Assembly: GCA_052061695.1 (NCBI GenBank)
Contig: JBPZEY010000004.1
Source of the DNA: Alkalicoccus luteus
GTDB taxonomy: Bacteria; Bacillota; Bacilli; Bacillales; Salisediminibacteriaceae
Strand: one strand, 5' to 3'
Length of the DNA: 64,000 nt
The notes beneath the pieces are model-generated. The model saw only the letters and a program-made list of their open reading frames with translations. It was not told the DNA's origin and did not search any database. How positions within the stretch are numbered: position 1 is the stretch's first letter; each line of letters opens with the position of its first letter. Below are positions 7,614 to 15,677 of the stretch, one piece after another. Position numbers and translations under genes: made by a program.

Positions 7614-8351
7614 TTATTTAACCGAATGCTGTACCGTGGTTCGTATTCTGAGCGCAAGAGCCGGGTCGTCCGTGATGACAGCCGTGCATCCGGTGCGGCA
7701 AAGCTTTTCCAGATCGTCCGGGTGATTAACGGTGTACACACGGACTGCCATGCCGCGTTTCTCCAGCTCACAGATTTCTGCCGGTGTCATCATGGTGTAC
7801 TGAATGTGCAGCCCTGTGATGCCGTGCTCTTTTTTGTACCGATCCGGTTCCAAAACCGCCCCCAGGCTGAGCAATGCTGTATCAGCTTCTGCTCCTTTCA
7901 GCATGGGCAGCACGGGGTGGTCGAAAGAGGAGAATACGGGTCTTCTTCTCTGCGGATATTTTTGCAGCAGATTGACCGCTTCCATTGCCGTTCGTTCTCG
8001 ATCCTCGGGTAAATGCTTTAGTTCTATATTCAGCTGGATATTCTGCGGCTGAGCCCATTTCAGCACCTCTTGAAGAGCTGGAACCCGTTCAGATGCAAAT
8101 TTATGGTCAAACCAGCTGCCTGCAGACAGGCCCGACAATTGCTTGAGAGTAGATTGGTTGACTGCTCCATGACCGTCTGTTGTCCGGTCAAGCGTGTGAT
8201 CATGAATGATAACGAGTTCGTCATCTGCTGTCAGCTGGACGTCTAATTCAATCCCCTCTGCGCCAGCAGCAACTGCTTCCCGAAAAGCGATCATGGTATT
8301 TTCCGGAAACGCGCGTGAGAATCCTCGATGTGCAACGATAGCTGGTTTCAT
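7614..8351 (-). CDS. Glycerophosphodiester phosphodiesterase (GlpQ/UgpQ type)
   Basis: A 245-residue TIM-barrel enzyme that hydrolyses glycerophosphodiesters to glycerol-3-phosphate and an alcohol. The catalytic site is clear: AHRGFSRAFPENT (catalytic His and Arg), then IELDVQLTADDELVIIHDH with the metal Glu/Asp and second His, and IELK near residue 120. No signal peptide is seen, so it is a cytoplasmic form. It heads a three-gene operon with the YndJ-like protein and ubiX; nothing in the neighbours explains that grouping. Confidence 0.92.
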   Translation of the reverse strand: MKPAIVAHRGFSRAFPENTMIAFREAVAAGAEGIELDVQLTADDELVIIHDHTLDRTTDGHGAVNQSTLKQLSGLSAGSWFDHKFASERVPALQEVLKWAQPQNIQLNIELKHLPEDRERTAMEAVNLLQKYPQRRRPVFSSFDHPVLPMLKGAEADTALLSLGAVLEPDRYKKEHGITGLHIQYTMMTPAEICELEKRGMAVRVYTVNHPDDLEKLCRTGCTAVITDDPALALRIRTTVQHSVK

Positions 8352-8511
8352 CTGTCACCCTCCTCTTTTTCTCTATCGTACCGCATCACCAGCCTGAACT
8401 CCTATTAACGTCTTGTAAAGATCATATATCAACTGTAAACAACAGCTCGGATTCATGTGGAAAAGCGGCAAATCAGACGTGGAACCTTGTTTTTTTGGAA
8501 AACGACAAAAA

Positions 8512-8536
8512 CCACCCACCTGCTAAAGGTGAGTGG
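8512..8536 (-). terminator. Intrinsic terminator after the riboswitch-controlled gene
   Basis: On the minus strand the arms CCACTCACCT and AGGTGGGTGG pair around TTAGC and are followed by TTTTTG. Confidence 0.88.
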
Positions 8537-8560
8537 TCGAGAGAAACTGCCGAAAGCGCC

Positions 8561-9424
8561 TTACGGCTTCATCGTTTTCCAGCTGTCGACGTGATGGATC
8601 GCTGTTCCTCCATAGTAGGGACCCGCGTACCGGGCCGATACCAGGTCAAGCTGCTGCTTCATGTATGCTTCGCCTTCTTCAAAGAACGTTACATGATTGC
8701 CTTCGTGAGACTGCATGGTTTCCACTCCGACGGTGACCGGCGTTTTGTGCTTTGCTGCGAAGGCCATTTCATTTTTTACGATTTCATTGATTGCAGAAGC
8801 TGTATCCCGGTAAGCCATAAGTGTCACGCCATCAAGCTGCTGAATCACCCATTCTGCGAGATTCCCGCTTCCGTTTTTGTTTTTAAAGCTGATTTCGTCA
8901 AACCAGAATGGCAGATCTGCTTCCAGCGGCAGTCCTGCCGCAGCACTCTTTCTTTTCGCTGTCAGCAGAAGTGATTGAAAATCGGCGATCGTCTTCGCCC
9001 GATTGCTGTTCCAGCTGCTAAGCAGGTACGGCTCTACATCTAAGTGAACGCCTTGAAAGCGTTCTGCTGCTCCCGCACGCTTCTGGTAGTCTCCCAGCCA
9101 GTTCATCATTGTCGTCAAATGACGATCTCCTTTTGGTGCCGCCCATTCCGGTGCGCCATCGAGGGCATAGACGCTGATTCCTTCCGTTCCTGCACGACGG
9201 ATAAAACTTCTGTAGGAAGCCTGTGGGACACTGCGATCAATTTGTACAAATACACGCTCGACATTCTTTTCTTTTAGAAAGGCAATGGTTCCACTCTCAT
9301 CTTCGACAAACATCCACGGGTTCCAGAGCCAAGTTGCGTTCGGAGCTGAAGCTGCTCCAGCGGGAGCCGCCCAAATTCCAGCTGCCATAGCAGTCACCAC
9401 CAGCAGTAACAGGACTTTTTTCAT
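8561..9424 (-). CDS. Secreted TIM-barrel protein under c-di-GMP riboswitch control
   Basis: About 287 residues. A typical Sec signal peptide (MKKVLLLLVVTAMAAG then a small-residue region ending AGAASA) shows export. The mature part resembles a glycoside-hydrolase-like alpha/beta barrel: FVQIDRSVPQ, VHLDVEPYLLSSW (acidic residues at a strand end, a usual catalytic site), LEADLPFWFDEI and LMAYRD. The exact family is not recognised; polysaccharide processing in biofilm or wall turnover is inferred from the barrel and the control. The start is fixed at ATG 9424 because everything upstream is the riboswitch terminator. Confidence 0.75.
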   Translation of the reverse strand: MKKVLLLLVVTAMAAGIWAAPAGAASAPNATWLWNPWMFVEDESGTIAFLKEKNVERVFVQIDRSVPQASYRSFIRRAGTEGISVYALDGAPEWAAPKGDRHLTTMMNWLGDYQKRAGAAERFQGVHLDVEPYLLSSWNSNRAKTIADFQSLLLTAKRKSAAAGLPLEADLPFWFDEISFKNKNGSGNLAEWVIQQLDGVTLMAYRDTASAINEIVKNEMAFAAKHKTPVTVGVETMQSHEGNHVTFFEEGEAYMKQQLDLVSARYAGPYYGGTAIHHVDSWKTMKP

Positions 9425-9427
9425 CGC

Positions 9428-9469
9428 AAAAAACCCCTTTCTGTGCCAGCCGAGGCTCACAGAAACGGG
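9428..9469 (-). terminator. Riboswitch expression platform (intrinsic terminator)
   Basis: On the minus strand CCCGTTTCTGTG pairs with CACAGAAAGGGG (11 of 12 positions) and runs straight into six T, ending three bases before the ATG. The 3' arm contains the AAAGGGG ribosome site, so the hairpin would both terminate and hide the ribosome site. Confidence 0.85.
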
Positions 9470-9549
9470 CCCGGCAACCTGACGACCATACGCTATTCAG
9501 CGGTTAGGCTCACGGCTTTGCGTCCCATCTTTTCAGATTGGTTTGCCTT
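9470..9549 (-). promoter_or_regulatory. Cyclic di-GMP-I (GEMM-I) riboswitch aptamer
   Basis: Read on the minus strand, the sequence follows the GEMM-I layout: GGCAAACC, a short stem closed by a GAAA tetraloop (TCTGAAAAGA), the invariant GGGACGCAAAGCC, GAGCCTAACC, a variable second hairpin, and a closing GGTTGCC. This is the class of aptamer typified by Vc2. Its 3' side leads directly into the terminator at 9428-9469. Whether ligand turns the gene on or off cannot be decided by eye, because the antiterminator pairing is not clear. Confidence 0.92.
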
Positions 9550-9712
9550 TGTCACATGTTATTTTTGTTACTATTATACCCCTTAGCCGATTCGTTCATA
9601 TGAGTAATAGGAACTAAATCTGTCGTGATTTTTTATGAATAACACGAGACTTTCTCATCTCTCCTTCCCTTTTCGGCTTCAAAACAAAGATCCACGCTTA
9701 TGAAGCGTCAAA

Positions 9713-9739
9713 AACCGGAAGCATGAACTGCTTCCGGTT
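9713..9739 (-). terminator. Terminator of the catabolic operon
   Basis: AACCGGAAGC and GCTTCCGGTT arms lie just 3' of the minus-strand amidohydrolase. On the minus strand a T-run (TTTTT) follows. It closes the eight-gene operon that starts at 16556. Confidence 0.88.
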
Positions 9740-9754
9740 TTCCATCCTCATTAC

Positions 9755-11125
9755 TCAGTTGTTCTCATGCAGCCACAGGTCATCTGGATTGCCGAATTCG
9801 CTGTAAATGTGATTACGGGCCTCCACAGCTTGTCTGCGCAGGTTTTTATAATCGAGTCCAACCATTTTTCCGTCTCGCTTTACTGCTTCGCCGCCGACAA
9901 ACACGGAGTCTACGTTGCCGGTATGCGTACTTGTAACGACAGCACCGATCGGATCGTTGACGGGGAAGAGGTTCAGGTCATCTGTTCGAATCATGATGAT
10001 GTCGGCTTCTTTTCCTGGAGTGAGACTGCCCGTTTTGTGATCCAGCTTCAGCGCCTTCGCACTTTCAATTGTAGCCATTTCCAGCACTTGATGCGCATGA
10101 ATATTCAAAGGTGGTCCAGGCATTTCTCCTTTTGCAAGCAGCTGATCATTGATGCGGGAGCGCTCTGCCTGGAGCGCGAACTTCATTTGGGCAAACATGT
10201 CCCCGCCTGTTGAAGTAACAACATCGACACCGAGCGCAGGCTTTACGCCGTTTTCCAGACAGAGCCCTGTTGCCGGATACCCGTGTCCCATCGCCATTTC
10301 AACTTCAGGCGTGACTGAAATCGATCCGCCGTGCTCTGCCAAGAGCTTCATTTCTTCCGGACTGACGGCATTTGCATGAGCAAAGTTGAGGTCTGATCCG
10401 AGCAAGCCTGCCTGATGCAGCTTTTCGATCGATCTGTCAATCGCCCCCCACGTTCCAAATCCGAGGTGCATGCTCGCTACGCCGTTTAGTTCTCTTGCCA
10501 GCTTTATCTCTTCCACTGACGTATCCCAGGAACAAAACTCAGGACCGCGGATCGCAAGTCCCATCGTCAGCCGCTGATCGCCTGAGGAAAAATATTGATT
10601 GGCAATCGAACGTGCGTCATCTCCGTTGGTCAACGTGCTTTCCCTGTTCCAATAATCCCCGTCACCAGGGCATCCGTAAGCAAACACGCCGCGAATTTTG
10701 GATTCCTGCAGGCCGCGGATCATCTCTTCAGCGTGATCCTTGGAGATGACCATCGTCCAATCCAAAATCGTCGTCACACCGGCTTCAAGTGCCTCCAGTG
10801 CGCCAAGCAGGTTGCCGATATAGTCGTCCTGCGGCCGCCTTTTAGAACCAATGTTGCCGTAATAAATGCTGCCCAGATATTTCTGCAGGGACCAGTCTGC
10901 TCCTGTATTGCGAATGACTGATTCCCACGTATGCCGGTGGCTGTCGACAAGGCCTGGCATAACAATCATGTTCTCAGCATCGATAACTTCACAGTCCTCT
11001 GCCTGAATGTCGTGGTGAACATCTACAATCTTCCCGTCTTCAATGAGAATGTCCCCTTTTTTAAAATCCCCTTTTGCCGGATCCATTGTCAGGATCATAC
11101 CGCCTTTAATCAACTTTTTACTCAT
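9755..11125 (-). CDS. Amidohydrolase (TrzN/SsnA-like), last gene of the catabolic operon
   Basis: A 456-residue member of the ATZ/TRZ amidohydrolase branch. The metal site is visible: VDSHRHTWE (HxH) near residue 63, MHLGFGTWG, NFAHANAVS, and GVDVVTSTGGD with the catalytic aspartate. It is only distantly like the amidohydrolase at 932-2305 (different loops: this one has PEFCSWDTS and EMAMGHGYPA). Position in an operon with ring-cleavage and FAH enzymes suggests it removes an amine or opens a ring on a heterocyclic or N-substituted substrate; that is inference. The start ATG has AGAGGAGCGGT upstream. Confidence 0.85.
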   Translation of the reverse strand: MSKKLIKGGMILTMDPAKGDFKKGDILIEDGKIVDVHHDIQAEDCEVIDAENMIVMPGLVDSHRHTWESVIRNTGADWSLQKYLGSIYYGNIGSKRRPQDDYIGNLLGALEALEAGVTTILDWTMVISKDHAEEMIRGLQESKIRGVFAYGCPGDGDYWNRESTLTNGDDARSIANQYFSSGDQRLTMGLAIRGPEFCSWDTSVEEIKLARELNGVASMHLGFGTWGAIDRSIEKLHQAGLLGSDLNFAHANAVSPEEMKLLAEHGGSISVTPEVEMAMGHGYPATGLCLENGVKPALGVDVVTSTGGDMFAQMKFALQAERSRINDQLLAKGEMPGPPLNIHAHQVLEMATIESAKALKLDHKTGSLTPGKEADIIMIRTDDLNLFPVNDPIGAVVTSTHTGNVDSVFVGGEAVKRDGKMVGLDYKNLRRQAVEARNHIYSEFGNPDDLWLHENN

Positions 11126-11140
11126 ACATACCGCTCCTCT

Positions 11141-11914
11141 CTAAGCATGATCGATCATGATTTTTTTCCACTTTATGTGCACCGTGCAAATCATACCGAG
11201 CTGTGTGCGCACTGCTTGTTCGAGATGCTTTTTCCATGATGCTATATCTGCGATCGTGATTTCCGGGCTAGTTGAAATCTGAACGGCAATCTGCTCGAAG
11301 CCTGTCTGAATCTGATCAAGCCGGATCCCGGGCTGTTCATGAATTCTTGTCATATCCTTTAAACACTTCGGAGAAATGACGATACGATCTTTTCCGGTGT
11401 AAACAGGCTTGACGACAAGCACTTCCTGATCCCTTCTGCGAAGCCGTATCAGCAGTTTTCTAAACCAGCTGCCGGCGAAGGCTGTGCCCGCTTCTTCCGG
11501 CAGGACAGGGATGACGTGCAGGTTCCGGTTCCGCTGCTGTCCGGCATAAAGCGTTTCATCTTCTGACTGTACATCCTGAATCGCAATCCATTCGGATGGT
11601 TCAGGAAGATCGAGCGCTCGGACGATCGTACGCACCATCCGCTTCGACGTTCCGATCACGAGCAGGGAGTGCAGCTGGTGCTCGGCCAGGGCCTGCTTCA
11701 CTTCATCGCGGTGCGCTTCTGCATGAAACACGGCCCGCTTGACGGCCGCAAGCAGAAGCTGCTCGTTTTTAGCGGATCGTCCTGCAAGTCTTCTGCCTTC
11801 CCTGATCAGCAAACCATCGTCAATGATCGCCGCAGCTCCCGTCTGTTCAGCAATCTCTGTCGCACGGTGGCTTTTCCCGGTACCGCTCTTTCCGTGAAGA
11901 CCGTAGACCTTCAC
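11141..11914 (-). CDS. P-loop ATP-binding protein of unknown role
   Basis: A 257-residue protein with a clear Walker A loop at the N terminus (GLHGKSGTGKSH). Residues 60-110 are helical, with the strand SLLVIGTSKRM, and the C-terminal third (from IRLDQIQTGFEQIAVQIS) forms a separate alpha/beta unit that loosely recalls the Asp23-type fold. No function is recognised. It starts with GTG, overlaps the enoyl-CoA hydratase by 4 bp and precedes the amidohydrolase by 15 bp, so translation is probably coupled. A P-loop protein of this kind is unusual in a catabolic operon. Confidence 0.7.
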   Translation of the reverse strand: MKVYGLHGKSGTGKSHRATEIAEQTGAAAIIDDGLLIREGRRLAGRSAKNEQLLLAAVKRAVFHAEAHRDEVKQALAEHQLHSLLVIGTSKRMVRTIVRALDLPEPSEWIAIQDVQSEDETLYAGQQRNRNLHVIPVLPEEAGTAFAGSWFRKLLIRLRRRDQEVLVVKPVYTGKDRIVISPKCLKDMTRIHEQPGIRLDQIQTGFEQIAVQISTSPEITIADIASWKKHLEQAVRTQLGMICTVHIKWKKIMIDHA

Positions 11915-12678
11915 GAACGCCTTCTCCTTGACGGGAAATCCGGAACCCGCTTTTCCATAAAGGCTCTGCAGCCTTCCCGAAAATCGGTTTCATCCGCATA
12001 GTGGAATGTTCCGTAGGCCTCAGGTGCAAAAAGAGCGTCCACTGACCCTTTCGACAACTTCGTAATGCTTCCTGCCAGTTCCAGCACTTCTTTATCAAGT
12101 GCTTCCCGTTCAACGATCCGGTTGAGCAGTCCGAGTCTTGCGGCTGTTTCATGTCCGTAAATTTCACTCATCAGCAGAAGCTCCTTCGTGCGGTGGGAGC
12201 CGAGAAAGCGGTCGATTCTTTCGAGAAATTCCGGTCCGAGGCGGATACCCAGCTTTGCAACCGGTATGCCCATTTTTGTGTGCTTAGTCCCGAGGCGGAG
12301 CGAGAAGGTAAGAGACAAGATAAACCCGGCTCCGTACACCGGTCCGTCAATCGCTCCAATCACCGGCATTTTCAAGTTTTCAAAGGCTGCTATCGTCTTT
12401 TCCATTGTTCGAAATGCATTGTCTGCCTCTTCTGTTGTCATCCCGGCAAATTCCTTGATGTCCGAGCCGGCGGTGAAGTTCCCTGGTACACCACGGACGA
12501 CAACCACTTTATTTTTTGGGTTTTCCTGTATTTCTGCTGCTGTTCTGCCGAGCTCTTTCCACATAGCGGTGGTCAGTGCATTTCTCGCTTCAGGCCGGCT
12601 GATCGTGATGACGGCGATTCCGGCGCCTTCCTGCAGCGTAATCTTTCCATCAGGTGCTCGCTTAATTACGATACGCAC
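11911..12678 (-). CDS. Enoyl-CoA hydratase/isomerase family protein
   Basis: A 255-residue crotonase-fold protein. The two oxyanion-hole regions are seen: NFTAGSDIKEF near residue 70 and AIDGPVYGAGF near residue 110. The helix that usually holds the catalytic glutamates reads KLGIRLGPEFLERI, so only the second glutamate position looks filled. Members hydrate, isomerise or cleave acyl-CoAs; the reaction is not fixed. GTG is the start, 6 bp after AGGAGG. It lies within the catabolic operon between the FAH protein and the P-loop protein. Confidence 0.85.
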   Translation of the reverse strand: MRIVIKRAPDGKITLQEGAGIAVITISRPEARNALTTAMWKELGRTAAEIQENPKNKVVVVRGVPGNFTAGSDIKEFAGMTTEEADNAFRTMEKTIAAFENLKMPVIGAIDGPVYGAGFILSLTFSLRLGTKHTKMGIPVAKLGIRLGPEFLERIDRFLGSHRTKELLLMSEIYGHETAARLGLLNRIVEREALDKEVLELAGSITKLSKGSVDALFAPEAYGTFHYADETDFREGCRAFMEKRVPDFPSRRRRS

Positions 12679-12688
12679 GGTGGGCCTC

Positions 12689-13633
12689 CTAGCTTAAAAA
12701 CGTTACGCGGTTCGTCTGCTTTCCCAGATCGATGCTGCCGTCTCTGCTTCTGATTTCACTGGTGATGATGTCTCCGTCCTGCAAATAATGCTCATTCTTT
12801 TCCTGACTTTTATTTAACGTTGCCATTTTTTTATCCATTTTTTCAAACGGGTTCAGCAGCTCATTCATTTCATCCGGCGAAAGCTTTAACGCGACGCCTC
12901 CCGGGGTGCCAGTCATGAGCAGATCTCCCGGCCAGAAGTCCATCATACCTGAGAGCTCGACCAGCGTTTCCTCCGGCTTATACAAAAGCTGAAAGGAGTT
13001 GGCCTGCTGGCGTGTTTCTCCGTTCACTTTCAGGGTCAGCTCCAGGTCGTGCACGTGCTGTGCTTCATCTTTATCAAACAGATACAGAACAGGGCCGGTC
13101 GGACAGAAGGTACGGAAGCTTTTCCCCTTATACCACTGGTTTTCTGCAAATTGTATGTCACGTGAAGAAATGTCGTTGGTGATGACAAAGCCTGCGATGT
13201 AGTCACCGAGTGCACTGAAGTCGTCCGGCAGCTTTTGATCAAGCTTCTTCCCGAACACAAGCCCAAGCTCGATTTCATAATCCAATAGCGTGACGTGCGC
13301 AGGGCTTTCGATCTCGGTGTCCGGCGGTGCGATCGAGCTTGCTGCTTTCGTGAAGATCAAATTAAACGGAGGACGTCCGGCATCCAGCCCCCCTTCTTCA
13401 CGATGCGAAGAGTAGTTGGCCCCCTGGCAGACGATTTGCGCAGGCGTTGTTACCGGACTGAGCAAGGTTACATGCTCCGGATTAATCGGATTGCCGGCCG
13501 GCTCCGCCTGTTTGGCTCCGTGCTCCAGAAAGGCTGCCAGCGTATCGAACTGCCCTGCCGGATAAATCCCTTCCTCCGTCAGAAGCCCCCAATGAATTCC
13601 ATCATGTTCATAACGTACAATTCGCTTACCCAT
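12689..13633 (-). CDS. Fumarylacetoacetate hydrolase (FAH) family protein
   Basis: About 314 residues. The C-terminal FAH domain shows the metal-site phrase DYEIELGLVFGK, the loop ITNDISSRDIQF, WYKGKSFRTFCPTGP and the glycine-rich DLLMTGTPGGVA. Such enzymes hydrolyse or decarboxylate acylpyruvates and 2-oxo-alkenoates from ring-cleavage pathways. The start is ATG 13633 because GGAGGCG stands 7 bp before it; an earlier ATG at 13654 lacks a site. It fits downstream of an extradiol dioxygenase in the same operon. Confidence 0.9.
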   Translation of the reverse strand: MGKRIVRYEHDGIHWGLLTEEGIYPAGQFDTLAAFLEHGAKQAEPAGNPINPEHVTLLSPVTTPAQIVCQGANYSSHREEGGLDAGRPPFNLIFTKAASSIAPPDTEIESPAHVTLLDYEIELGLVFGKKLDQKLPDDFSALGDYIAGFVITNDISSRDIQFAENQWYKGKSFRTFCPTGPVLYLFDKDEAQHVHDLELTLKVNGETRQQANSFQLLYKPEETLVELSGMMDFWPGDLLMTGTPGGVALKLSPDEMNELLNPFEKMDKKMATLNKSQEKNEHYLQDGDIITSEIRSRDGSIDLGKQTNRVTFLS

Positions 13634-13666
13634 GCTGTATCCGCCTCCATTCATGTTGTTGAGCCG

Positions 13667-14215
13667 TTACAATGCTGGCTCTGTTTTTGCAAATGTTTCG
13701 AAGTTTTTCATCACGGTATCGAGAAAATCAACGGTTCCGGTGTCGGTAATCGAACCGTCTTCAGCTAATTTCTGATGCACGCCGCCGATAAACACTTCAT
13801 TCCCAGGCAGTACTCGTGCACTCATGCCTGGAGCTGCAAGAATCTGCCGCAGATGCATCTGACAGCGGACTGTTCCGAGGAAGCCGGGGCTTGCCCCAAC
13901 GATCAGCACTGGCTTGCCGGTCAATACTTTATCGACTCTGGAAAGCCAGTCCAGTGCATTTTTCAGCATGCCCGGAACGGAATGATTGTACTCGGGTGTG
14001 ACAATGATCACCGCGTCGCTGTCTTTAATCTGCTGCTTGAATGCCGTCACTTCTTCTGCAGGAGATTCCTCTGCATCCTGATCGAAATACGGCAGGTTGA
14101 CGAGATCGGGCATGTCCATTTGAAACGTATCACCGTAGCGTTTCTTCATAAAATCCGCGATCTTTCTGTTATAAGAATTCTTGCGGATGCTGCCTACAAG
14201 TACAGTTGTTTTCAT
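13667..14215 (-). CDS. NAD(P)H-dependent FMN reductase
   Basis: About 182 residues with a flavodoxin-like fold. The FMN phosphate loop is GSIRKNSYNRKIADF at the N terminus and the isoalloxazine loop is TPEYNHSVPGMLKNALDWLS, both diagnostic of NADPH-dependent FMN/azo/chromate reductases. In this operon it may supply reduced flavin or reduce a quinone or nitro group; no partner monooxygenase is present. ATG 14215 is chosen because the conserved fold starts there and GGAG lies upstream; a longer reading from 14242 also exists. Confidence 0.9.
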   Translation of the reverse strand: MKTTVLVGSIRKNSYNRKIADFMKKRYGDTFQMDMPDLVNLPYFDQDAEESPAEEVTAFKQQIKDSDAVIIVTPEYNHSVPGMLKNALDWLSRVDKVLTGKPVLIVGASPGFLGTVRCQMHLRQILAAPGMSARVLPGNEVFIGGVHQKLAEDGSITDTGTVDFLDTVMKNFETFAKTEPAL

Positions 14216-14216
14216 A

Positions 14217-14882
14217 TCATAAGTGCTCCTTTCGTTCCTCAAGCCAGCTGAGAATCGCCTCTGCCGTTTCCTCCGGCTTTTCCAGCATCACGTAGTGTCC
14301 GCTCTCTTCAATCACTTTCACGTCAGCTTGCGGTTTTACTCCGCGGACCTTTTCCACAGCCTGCTCCGGCAAAAGCCGGTCTTCGCTGCCATATACAAAC
14401 AAAATCGGAGCCTTCAGCTGATCCAGCCGGTTCCAGCCGTTCCGGTAATCAGCGCATGCTTTGAAATCAATATATGCCTGCTCCGTTGATCCACCGTACG
14501 TATCTGTTTTTTCTTCCTCCAGCAGCTCAGCATCTACCTTTTTTCCATAGGATGCATGAAAAAGGCCAGCCGGATACGTACCTTCCTTCAGTTTTTTCAA
14601 CACATGCTCGTGTACCGGCAGTTCGGGGTGTCCGGCTACGATAATAACAGCTGCCGGCTGCTGTATGCCAGAAGCCTCCAACGCGCACAGGCTTCCCATG
14701 GAATGACCGATCAGGACGGTGCTGGTATCTACTGAAAGAGCTGCACTCTTTTTCTGAATCGTATCGCCTTGAGACAAGTCAGCTGCCTGAACGTCGTATT
14801 CCTCCAGCTTAGGAGAAAGCCGGCGCCACTTAGCGGGGCTGCCCCCTGCACCGTGCAGGAGCATGAGCTTGTATCCGTTCAT
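14217..14882 (-). CDS. Alpha/beta-hydrolase
   Basis: A 221-residue alpha/beta-hydrolase with a compact cap. The N-terminal HGAGGSPAKW gives the oxyanion loop, GHSMGS the nucleophile elbow (Ser near residue 75), YGSEDRLLP the acid, and EESGHYVMLE the catalytic histidine. In aromatic operons such enzymes hydrolyse the C-C bond of ring-cleavage products or a side-chain ester; either fits here. It overlaps the upstream gntR stop by 4 bp and is 1 bp from the FMN reductase, so it is tightly coupled. Confidence 0.88.
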   Translation of the reverse strand: MNGYKLMLLHGAGGSPAKWRRLSPKLEEYDVQAADLSQGDTIQKKSAALSVDTSTVLIGHSMGSLCALEASGIQQPAAVIIVAGHPELPVHEHVLKKLKEGTYPAGLFHASYGKKVDAELLEEEKTDTYGGSTEQAYIDFKACADYRNGWNRLDQLKAPILFVYGSEDRLLPEQAVEKVRGVKPQADVKVIEESGHYVMLEKPEETAEAILSWLEERKEHL

Positions 14883-15607
14883 TTTGGCGCCTCCTTTTTC
14901 ACTTCCGCTTCGTATTCTTTCAGGAGACGGCTTACTGTATGGAGCAGCGTTTCCATCCGCATCCTTGCCTCATCTTCCTTTCCTTCAATCACCGCTGTCA
15001 TCACATCCCGGTGCAGATCCAGAGCCATCCTTCTGCTGCTGTCCCCTGCGCGCTGGAGAATTCTCATCGTTGTATGCCTGCTCTGGTAAAGCCCTTCCTG
15101 CAGCGTCTGAATCAAACTTTGCATCAGCTCGTTGTGGGAAGCGTGCAGAATCGCTTCGTGAAAGGCCGCGTCTGCTGCTACCCACTCGTCCTCGCTGTTT
15201 ACCGACTTCTCCAGCAGATCGTACCGGTGCCGGATCGCGGCAATGTCTTCTTCGTCTGCATTTTTCGCAGCCAGTTTGACAGCTGCAGGCTCCATCGCCA
15301 GGCGGACTTCTGTCAGCTGCATGAGAAACGACTGATTTTCTTCTGCGGCTGCAGCCCAAGAGATAATGTCCGGGTCCCACCAAAGCCACGCTTCGCGAGG
15401 GCGCACGACCGTCCCAGTCCGCGTGGACGACTCGATCAGCCGCCTTGCACTAAGTCCTTTCATAGCCTCACGCACCACCGTGCGGCTGACACCTTTCATT
15501 TCGCTCAGTGTTTCTACTTTAGGAAGCAGCTCCCCTGGCTGGCGCTTTCCCTGGACAATGCTGCTCCCAAGCTCATGCAGCAGCTGTTCACTCAAATTTT
15601 TAGGCAT
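14879..15607 (-). CDS. GntR/FadR-family transcription regulator
   Basis: About 242 residues. The N-terminal winged helix spans about residues 5-70, with the recognition helix in VSRTVVREAMKGL, as in FadR-type GntR proteins. The C-terminal FCD domain (about 90-230) shows a metal/ligand pocket with DAAFHEAIL and LHRDVMTAV. It is the second gene of the catabolic operon, so it probably senses a pathway intermediate and autoregulates through the palindrome at 16585-16607. The start is ATG 15607, with a GTG at 15616 as alternative; both follow AGGAGGAG. Confidence 0.9.
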   Translation of the reverse strand: MPKNLSEQLLHELGSSIVQGKRQPGELLPKVETLSEMKGVSRTVVREAMKGLSARRLIESSTRTGTVVRPREAWLWWDPDIISWAAAAEENQSFLMQLTEVRLAMEPAAVKLAAKNADEEDIAAIRHRYDLLEKSVNSEDEWVAADAAFHEAILHASHNELMQSLIQTLQEGLYQSRHTTMRILQRAGDSSRRMALDLHRDVMTAVIEGKEDEARMRMETLLHTVSRLLKEYEAEVKKEAPK

Positions 15608-15677
15608 AGACTCCACTCTCCTCCTGAATCGGTACGTTCAGCATAAGCTGAAAGACGCAGTCTGTGAAGTCCTGAAG

